Shown: one piece after another, positions 58,449-64,000 of the stretch
Layout: each line of letters starts with the position of its first letter
How positions within the stretch are numbered: position 1 is the stretch's first letter
DNA from: Rhizobium sp. CCGE 510
Lineage (GTDB): Bacteria; Pseudomonadota; Alphaproteobacteria; Rhizobiales; Rhizobiaceae
Direction: 5' to 3'
NCBI RefSeq assembly: GCF_000292525.1
Contig: NZ_AEYF01000039.1
Location: 119,534 to 183,533, forward strand
DNA: 64,000 bases
Made by a program: the position numbers and the translations under genes
Notes under the pieces: generated by a model
Database searches by the model: none
Told to the model about the DNA's origin: nothing
What the model saw: the letters and a program-made list of their open reading frames with translations, nothing else

Positions 58449-59222
58449 TTACTTCGAGACGTCCTGGCCGAAATACTTGTCGGCGATCTTCTTGTAAGTG
58501 CCGTCGGCCTTGATGTCGGCAAGCGCCTTGTTGATTTCGGCAAGAAGCTCGGGCTCGTTCTTGCGAATGATGATGCCGGAATAATCGGCATTTTCCTGCT
58601 CGGCGGCGATCTTCACCGGCGCGTCCGGCTTGTGCTTCTTGAAATCGAGGAAGGAGAGGCTGTCGTTGATCGTGGCATCGGCGCGCTTGGACAGCACCAG
58701 CTGGATCGATTGATCGAAACCATCGGTGCCGACGAGCTCGGCTCCGGCTTCGGTTGCGATCTTGCCGAAATTGCTGGTCAGCGACTGAGCGGATTTCTTG
58801 CCTTTCAGATCGGCGAAAGTCTTGATGCTGTCGTCGCCGTCACGGATGATCAGCACGGCCTTGGAAGCGATATAGGGTTCGGAGAAATCATATTTCTGCT
58901 TGCGGGCTTCGGTGATGCCGACTTGGTTGATGACGGTGTCGTAGCGCTTGGCGTCGAGGCCAGCGATCAGGCCGTCCCACTTGCCCTCGACAAATTCGGC
59001 CTTGACGCCGAGTTTGGCGGCGATCGCTTCGCCGATCTCGACGTCGAAGCCGACGAGCTTGCCGCTTTCGTCATGAAAGGTGAAGGGCGCGTAAGTGCCT
59101 TCGGTACCGATCTTGAAGACACCGGCCGATTTGATGGCGGCGAGGTTTTCGCCGGCATGGGCAGGCAGGAGGGCAGCAGCCTGAATGAGGGCAGCGGCGG
59201 CGACGGTTTTCAACCAGTTCAT
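58449..59222 (-). CDS. Amino acid ABC transporter substrate-binding protein, cystine-like
   Basis: 257 aa from ATG 59222 (MNWLKTVAAAALIQAAALLPAHAGE), a signal peptide ending near residue 23; ATG 59234 (MDKT) is a possible earlier start. The SBP family 3 pattern runs VFKIGTEGTYAPFTFHDESGKLVGFDVEIGEAIAAKLG, WDGLIAGLDAKRYDTVINQVGIT, KKSAQSLTSNFGKIATEAG and ADATINDSLSFLDF. The AQSLTSNFGK segment resembles cystine-binding FliY/TcyA proteins. It is the first gene of a binding protein-permease-ATPase operon on the minus strand. Confidence 0.9.
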   Translation of the reverse strand: MNWLKTVAAAALIQAAALLPAHAGENLAAIKSAGVFKIGTEGTYAPFTFHDESGKLVGFDVEIGEAIAAKLGVKAEFVEGKWDGLIAGLDAKRYDTVINQVGITEARKQKYDFSEPYIASKAVLIIRDGDDSIKTFADLKGKKSAQSLTSNFGKIATEAGAELVGTDGFDQSIQLVLSKRADATINDSLSFLDFKKHKPDAPVKIAAEQENADYSGIIIRKNEPELLAEINKALADIKADGTYKKIADKYFGQDVSK

Positions 59223-59522
59223 TGTTTTATCCATCCTTGGGAGGTTGTCATCGGATGAGGGATAGTTCGCAGAAAATTAGGGCGCCGGAAGCGTAAAAAA
59301 CTGCGAATAAAAGCAGCAACTGCAAATATTTTTCTCAAGCGGCCGGTTGAACCGTGAATCTTGAAGAAACAGGCTCATCCGCCAAGCAGGCTGTCGGTTT
59401 TCGCTCTGGTCGTGAAGCTTTATTTCATCACGTCAGAAAACGTGTGTTTTTGCATATTGCGCGCATGATCGTAAGCGTTTATGCACGTTTTCGGTTTCAA
59501 ACGATTTCGACTCGGTAAAAAC
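59223..59522. other. Divergent control region, amino-acid ABC operon and deoR-type gene
   Basis: 300 bp without a gene, AT-rich in the middle. It holds an inverted repeat GAAAACGTG (59436-59444) and CACGTTTTC (59484-59492), 40 bp apart, and just ahead of the DeoR-type start. It could be an autoregulatory operator; this is unproven. Confidence 0.45.
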
Positions 59523-60299
59523 ATGCAGGATTTTTTGTTGCGCGAGCGCCAAGGCGTGATTTCCGACAGGCTGCGGTTGAACGGCCGCGTGCTGGCGACG
59601 GAACTTGCACTCGAATTCGGCGTCTCCGAGGATACGGTGCGCCGCGATCTGCGGGAGATGGCCGCTGCAGGGCTCTGCGAGCGGGTCTATGGCGGCGCAC
59701 TGCCGATCTCGCCGGCGCACGGCAACCTGACGCAGCGGATGGGGTTTGCCGCTGACCGAAAACAGGCACTGGCGCGCGCTGCGGCACAGCAGATTGCTGC
59801 CGGTTCGACTGTATTCTTCGATGCCGGCAGCACCAATCTGGCGATTGCCAACGCATTGCCGGGAGAACTTGCACTGACGGCTGCGACGAATGCGCCGGCG
59901 ATCGCCGCCGCGCTGATCGACAAGCCTGCCGTCACCGTCATCCTGATCGGTGGAATGGTGGATCGGCAGACCGGGGGGTCGCTCGGCGCCAAAGCTCTGC
60001 GGGACATGGAACAGCTTGCGCCCGATCTCTGTATTCTCGGCGCCTGCGGCGTCGATCTTGAGGCCGGGATCACGGTGTTCGGTTTCGAAGATGCCGAGTT
60101 CAAGCGATATGCGGCGTCGAGAAGCAGAAAAGTCTTGGTGGCCGCAACCTCGGAGAAATTCGGCACTGCTGCTCCGCATAGCATTCTGCCGGTTGCCCAC
60201 TGCGAATGGCTGATCGTCGAGCACGATGCCGATCCGGCCATACTCGCCGGTTATCGCGAGCGCGGATGCAGAACTGTTATCGCCGAGAAAACGAACTAG
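59523..60299 (+). CDS. DeoR-family transcriptional regulator
   Basis: 258 aa from ATG 59523 (MQDFLLRERQGVISDRLRLNG). The N-terminal winged helix contains VSEDTVRRDLREMAAAGLCERVYGGAL, the DeoR signature. The C-terminal sugar-phosphate sensing domain starts about residue 75 and shows IAAGSTVFFDAGSTNLAIANALP, VILIGGMVDRQTGGSLGAKAL and ILGACGVDLEAGITVFGFEDAEFKR. The effector is likely a sugar phosphate. It lies 64 bp before an MFS gene on the same strand, its probable target together with itself. Confidence 0.9.
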   Translation: MQDFLLRERQGVISDRLRLNGRVLATELALEFGVSEDTVRRDLREMAAAGLCERVYGGALPISPAHGNLTQRMGFAADRKQALARAAAQQIAAGSTVFFDAGSTNLAIANALPGELALTAATNAPAIAAALIDKPAVTVILIGGMVDRQTGGSLGAKALRDMEQLAPDLCILGACGVDLEAGITVFGFEDAEFKRYAASRSRKVLVAATSEKFGTAAPHSILPVAHCEWLIVEHDADPAILAGYRERGCRTVIAEKTN

Positions 60300-60363
60300 G
60301 CGGTTGTCATAGAGTTTAGGGAAACCGGGCGCGGGTAAGCCCGGCAATGAGGAAAGACCGAAA

Positions 60364-61557
60364 ATGGACAGTCATGTGAATGCGCCGCCGGGAGCTCGGA
60401 GCGGCTTCGTTACGAAAAGCAGGGCGGCGGTTTCCCTGCTCTTTCTCATGAACGGCTTCGTCGTCGGCTGCTGGGCACCGAAGATCCCGGATTTTGCCGA
60501 GCGGCTGGCGCTTTCCAAGTTCGAGCTCGGGCTGATGATCCTCGTCTTCGGCGTCGGCTCGCTGGTGATGATGCCGATCGCCGGGGCGCAGATCGCCAAA
60601 CACGGCTCGCGTATGGTCGTTCAGGTTCTGGCCGTCTGCGTGCTGCCGCTACTGCTGGCGTTGACGCTGGCGCCAAATGTGATCACCGCGGCAATCTCGC
60701 TCTTCCTGTTCGGCGGCTTCATCGGTGCCATGGATGTGGCAATGAATGCCAATGCGGTGTCGGTCGAGAAATCCATGCGCCGCTCCATCATGTCGTCCTG
60801 TCACGCTTTCTGGAGCCTTGGCGGGCTGATCGGCTCAGGCCTCGGCGGCGTCGTGATCTCAAAGCTCGGCATTCTCGGTCATGCCGAGCTGGCAACGGTG
60901 CTGGCGGCAGTCTTCCTGGCTATCGCATGGCCGATGATCCTAGCGGATGCGCCGCATCCGGACACCAAGAAGGAGAAGACCAGACTGCCGATGGTGCCGC
61001 TGCCATGGCTGCTCGGATTGATGGCATTGTTCAGCATGGTGCCGGAAGGTGCGGTTTTGGACTGGGGCGCGCTCTATCTTCGGCAGGAAATGGATGCGTC
61101 GGTGGCGCTTTCCGGTCTGGGTTTCGCAGCCTTTTCGGCGACGATGGCAATCATGCGCTTTGCCGGCGACCTGGTGCGCGATCGTCTGGGCGGCGTCAAG
61201 ACGCTGCGGATCTGCACTTTGTTTGCCATCGTCGGCATGCTGCTTGCCGGCTTGGCGCCCAATGCCGAGATCGCCATTCTAGGCTTTGCCCTTTGCGGCA
61301 TCGGCATTTCCAACATGGTGCCGATCGCCTTCTCGGCGGCGGGCAACATTCCCGGCCTCAAGCCCGGCATCGGCATCTCTGTCGTTACCACCATGGGCTA
61401 TTCCGGCATGCTGGTTGCGCCGTCCTTGATCGGCTTCGTCGCCGAGCATGTCGGCTTTGCGGCGGTCTTCATGGCGCTGCCGGTGCTGCTGCTCGTGGTT
61501 CTCTCGTTCTCGAAACTGGCCCATTATGCCGATGGAGCCTCCGGGGGCGGTCACTAA
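60364..61557 (+). CDS. MFS transporter (YbjJ-like)
   Basis: 397 aa with about twelve helices. Features are FLMNGFVVGCWAPKIPDFAERLALSKFELGL near the N-terminus, the MFS loop GAQIAKHGSRMVVQ (motif A position), DVAMNANAVSVEKSMRRSIMSSCHAFWSLGGLIGSGLG and RFAGDLVRDRLGGVKTLR in the second half. The MNAN-V and S-x-HAFWSLGG blocks are characteristic of the YbjJ-like subgroup. Substrate unknown; the upstream DeoR regulator suggests a sugar or sugar-derived solute. Confidence 0.85.
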   Translation: MDSHVNAPPGARSGFVTKSRAAVSLLFLMNGFVVGCWAPKIPDFAERLALSKFELGLMILVFGVGSLVMMPIAGAQIAKHGSRMVVQVLAVCVLPLLLALTLAPNVITAAISLFLFGGFIGAMDVAMNANAVSVEKSMRRSIMSSCHAFWSLGGLIGSGLGGVVISKLGILGHAELATVLAAVFLAIAWPMILADAPHPDTKKEKTRLPMVPLPWLLGLMALFSMVPEGAVLDWGALYLRQEMDASVALSGLGFAAFSATMAIMRFAGDLVRDRLGGVKTLRICTLFAIVGMLLAGLAPNAEIAILGFALCGIGISNMVPIAFSAAGNIPGLKPGIGISVVTTMGYSGMLVAPSLIGFVAEHVGFAAVFMALPVLLLVVLSFSKLAHYADGASGGGH

Positions 61558-61653
61558 GCCGCCTCCCAACAAAAGTGATATCAGAGGCGGTTGACAAGAA
61601 AGCGGTCATGATCCACCTGAAAGGCACTGTTTTCAGGGGTCCAGGAACACTTA

Positions 61654-62904
61654 ATGTCTCCAACTGCCGATTTTGATCCGAAACCGCGCCGCGCGTCCGT
61701 TGCCGTCGATGTCGGCGGCGTCATCGTCGGCGGCGGGGCGCCGGTCGTCGTGCAATCGATGACGAACACCGACACGGCCGATATCGATTCGACTGTTGCC
61801 CAGGTCGCTGCCCTCCACCGGGCGGGCTCGGAGCTGGTGCGCATCACCGTCGACCGTGACGAGAGTGCGGCCGCCGTGCCGAGGATTCGCGAGCGGCTGT
61901 TGCGGCTTGGCATGGACGTGCCATTGATCGGCGACTTCCATTATATCGGCCATAAACTGCTTGCCGATCATCCTGATTGTGCCGCAGCGCTGGCGAAATA
62001 CCGCATCAACCCCGGCAATGTCGGCTTCAAGGACAAGAAGGACAAGCAGTTCGCCGAGATCATCGAGATGGCGATCCGCTACGACAAGCCGGTGCGCATC
62101 GGCGTCAACTGGGGCTCGCTCGATCAGGATCTGCTGACGGCGCTGATGGACGAGAATGCTAGAGCCGGTTCGCCGCTTTCGGCCCGGCAGGTGACGCGCG
62201 AGGCGATCGTGCAATCGGCGCTGCTTTCGGCAGCCCTTGCCGAAGAGATCGGCCTGCCCCGCAACCGCATCATCCTGTCGGCCAAGGTCAGCCAGGTCCA
62301 GGATCTGATCGCCGTCAATTCCATGCTCGGCGAACGCTCCAATCATGCTTTGCATCTCGGTCTGACCGAAGCCGGCATGGGCACCAAGGGCATTGTCGCC
62401 TCGGCGGCGGCGATGGGCTTCGTGCTACAGCACGGCATCGGCGATACGATCCGCGTGTCGCTGACGCCCGAGCCGAACGGCGACCGCACACGCGAAGTCC
62501 AGGTGGCGCAGGAAATCCTGCAGGTCATGGGCTTCCGGCAGTTCATACCCGTCGTTGCCGCCTGTCCGGGCTGTGGGCGCACGACGTCGACGGTGTTCCA
62601 GGAGCTTGCCCAGAACATTCAAAACGACATCCGCAAGAACATGCCGGTCTGGCGCGAGAAATATCCTGGCGTCGAGGCGCTGAACGTCGCCGTCATGGGC
62701 TGCATCGTCAACGGGCCTGGCGAAAGCAAACATGCCGATATCGGCATTTCGCTCCCGGGCACCGGCGAGACACCGGCCGCCCCCGTTTTCATCGACGGCC
62801 GAAAGGCTTTGACGCTGCGCGGTCCCAATATTGCTGCCGACTTCGAGGCGCTCGTCGTCGACTACATCGAGAAGCGTTTCGGCCAGCGGACGGCGGCGGA
62901 ATGA
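61654..62904 (+). CDS. ispG: (E)-4-hydroxy-3-methylbut-2-enyl-diphosphate synthase
   Basis: 416 aa, the longer alphaproteobacterial form (E. coli is 372). ATG 61654 after CAGGAAC. The TIM-barrel half starts VAVDVGGVIVGGGAPVVVQSMTNTDT and includes RINPGNVGFKD and KPVRIGVNWGSLD. The [4Fe-4S] half has C304 and C307 in ACPGCGRTTS and C350 in MGCIVNGPGES, matching the three cluster ligands. It converts MEcPP to HMBPP in the MEP isoprenoid pathway. hisC follows after 16 bp. Confidence 0.96.
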   Translation: MSPTADFDPKPRRASVAVDVGGVIVGGGAPVVVQSMTNTDTADIDSTVAQVAALHRAGSELVRITVDRDESAAAVPRIRERLLRLGMDVPLIGDFHYIGHKLLADHPDCAAALAKYRINPGNVGFKDKKDKQFAEIIEMAIRYDKPVRIGVNWGSLDQDLLTALMDENARAGSPLSARQVTREAIVQSALLSAALAEEIGLPRNRIILSAKVSQVQDLIAVNSMLGERSNHALHLGLTEAGMGTKGIVASAAAMGFVLQHGIGDTIRVSLTPEPNGDRTREVQVAQEILQVMGFRQFIPVVAACPGCGRTTSTVFQELAQNIQNDIRKNMPVWREKYPGVEALNVAVMGCIVNGPGESKHADIGISLPGTGETPAAPVFIDGRKALTLRGPNIAADFEALVVDYIEKRFGQRTAAE

Positions 62905-62920
62905 GCGACCGCAGGTTCGG

Positions 62921-63982
62921 ATGAGCCAGTACTGGTCGCCAATCGTCAGCAAGCTCCAGCCCTATGTCGCAGGGGAGCAGCCCCGTATTCCCGGCCTGGT
63001 AAAGCTCAATACCAATGAGAATCCCTATGGGCCGTCTCCAACGGCGCTTGAAGCGATCAGGCAAGCCGCGGACGATCGTCTGCGGCTCTATCCGGACCCC
63101 GCGGCCATGGAATTGCGCCAGACGATCGCTGCCCGTCACGGTTTGACGGCGGAAGAAGTCTTCGTCGGCAACGGCTCTGACGAGGTTCTCGCCCACGCGT
63201 TTCAGGCGCTGCTGAAACACGATTTGCCGCTGCTTTATCCGGATGTGAGTTACAGCTTCTATCCGACCTATAGCCGGCTATATGGCGTCGAGACGGTGGA
63301 AGTCCTTGTCGATGACAAGTTCCAGATCCAGTTGGCGGATTACGACAGGCCTTGCGGTGCGATCATCATCGCCAATCCGAATGCGCCGACCGGCATCGGC
63401 CTGCCGCTTGCCGACATCGAGGCGCTTATCGCCGCCCATCCGGATGCGGTCGTCGTGGTAGACGAGGCCTATATCGATTTCGGCGGTGAAAGCGCTATCC
63501 CGCTCATTTGCAAATATCCCAATCTACTTATCGTTCAGACCTTGTCGAAATCCCGCTCGCTTGCAGGTCTGCGCGTCGGCTTCGCGCTGGGGCAGCGGCC
63601 GCTGATCGAAGCGCTGGAGCGCGTCAAGGACAGCTTCAATTCCTATCCGCTCGATCGCCTGGCGCAGGTCGCCGCGACGGCAGCAATCAGGGACGAGGCG
63701 TGGTTCGAGACAGGCCGGAACAAGCTTATTGCCAGCCGGGACCGTCTCATCAGGGAACTCGAAGCGCTGGATTTCGAAGTGCTGCCGTCTCAAGCGAATT
63801 TCGTGTTTGCAAAGCATGAAAGCCGGTCAGGTGCTGCGCTTCAAGCGGCTCTGCGGGAGCGCGGTGTTCTCGTCCGGCATTTCGCCAAGCCGCGAATTTC
63901 GGAGTTTCTGCGTATCAGCATCGGCACGGACGAGGAATGCGCCCGTCTGGTTTCCGCTCTCAAGGAAATATTGGCAGCCTAG
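62921..63982 (+). CDS. hisC: Histidinol-phosphate aminotransferase
   Basis: 353 aa from ATG 62921. It has LVKLNTNENPYGPSPTALEAI, LRLYPDPAAMELRQTIAARHGL, VFVGNGSDEVLAHAFQALL, IIIANPNAPTGIGLPL, VVDEAYIDFGGESAI and TLSKSRSLAGLRVGFALG with the PLP lysine at about residue 210, all as in HisC of aminotransferase class II. It makes histidinol phosphate in histidine synthesis and can also transaminate aromatic amino acids. The stop is complete, 18 bp before the window end. Closely spaced behind ispG, so possibly co-transcribed. Confidence 0.93.
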   Translation: MSQYWSPIVSKLQPYVAGEQPRIPGLVKLNTNENPYGPSPTALEAIRQAADDRLRLYPDPAAMELRQTIAARHGLTAEEVFVGNGSDEVLAHAFQALLKHDLPLLYPDVSYSFYPTYSRLYGVETVEVLVDDKFQIQLADYDRPCGAIIIANPNAPTGIGLPLADIEALIAAHPDAVVVVDEAYIDFGGESAIPLICKYPNLLIVQTLSKSRSLAGLRVGFALGQRPLIEALERVKDSFNSYPLDRLAQVAATAAIRDEAWFETGRNKLIASRDRLIRELEALDFEVLPSQANFVFAKHESRSGAALQAALRERGVLVRHFAKPRISEFLRISIGTDEECARLVSALKEILAA

Positions 63983-64000
63983 AGTCTGTCAGGGTTATTC

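Noticed and set aside
1..64000. CRISPR arrays, rRNA genes, intact insertion sequences or prophage
   Set aside because: No regularly spaced direct repeats, rRNA-like stretches or transposase motifs were found on reading both strands.

Overview
The window is ordinary chromosomal DNA of a fast-growing rhizobium, most likely a Rhizobium of the etli/leguminosarum/phaseoli group. The grounds are very close recall-level matches for pyruvate carboxylase and the cyclic beta-1,2-glucan genes ndvB/ndvA, an ExpR-type regulator between ndvA and pyc, an alpha-r14-type small RNA, a GC-rich coding style, and typical rhizobial palindromic intergenic repeats. Species assignment is inference.

Region 1 (1-17.5 kb, mostly minus strand) is a housekeeping block: rplU-rpmA, two overlapping GNAT acetyltransferases, obgE-proB-proA-nadD, rsfS, rlmH, an EnvC-like amidase activator, the S41 protease ctpA, a YibQ-like divergent polysaccharide deacetylase and rppH, facing the 3' end of a bacterioferritin gene. 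Between nadD and rsfS sits a molybdate module (a short ModE-like regulator facing modABC) with two dyads resembling Mo-boxes in front of modA, plus a three-hairpin small RNA whose loops all carry anti-Shine-Dalgarno motifs.

Region 2 (17.4-24 kb) starts at tRNA-Ser(CGA) and looks accessory: a non-coding stretch with a possible integrase remnant, a lone unknown tail-anchored protein, a vapBC toxin-antitoxin pair with a palindromic operator, then small orphan genes (DsbA-like, DUF6880, DUF2934, GNAT, ThuA-like).

Region 3 (24-37.6 kb) is catabolic and transport: galE overlapping a phosphonate-monoester-hydrolase/sulfatase-type enzyme, a DUF1993 gene, a CUT2 sugar ABC operon that resembles the myo-inositol system and has a GGAA-N6-TTCC site upstream, then an M19 dipeptidase followed by a complete five-gene peptide ABC transporter.

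Region 4 (37.6-56 kb) holds a sparse 1.2-kb gap with two small ORFs and an orphan terminator, then cyclic glucan synthesis and export: ndvB (2839 aa), an OpgC-type acyltransferase, a frameshifted VOC pseudogene with a MITE-like inverted repeat, ndvA, then the LuxR-type expR and pyc.

Region 5 (56-64 kb) contains an FMN reductase, a polar amino-acid ABC operon with palindromic repeats between binding-protein and permease genes, a DeoR regulator with an MFS transporter, ispG and hisC.

I saw no CRISPR array, rRNA, intact insertion sequence or prophage. The strongest non-routine signals are the three-hairpin sRNA, the paired Mo-box-like dyads with a sensor-less ModE, the tRNA-Ser-adjacent islet with an unrecognised protein, and the palindromic elements repeatedly found in the binding-protein/permease gaps of ABC operons.
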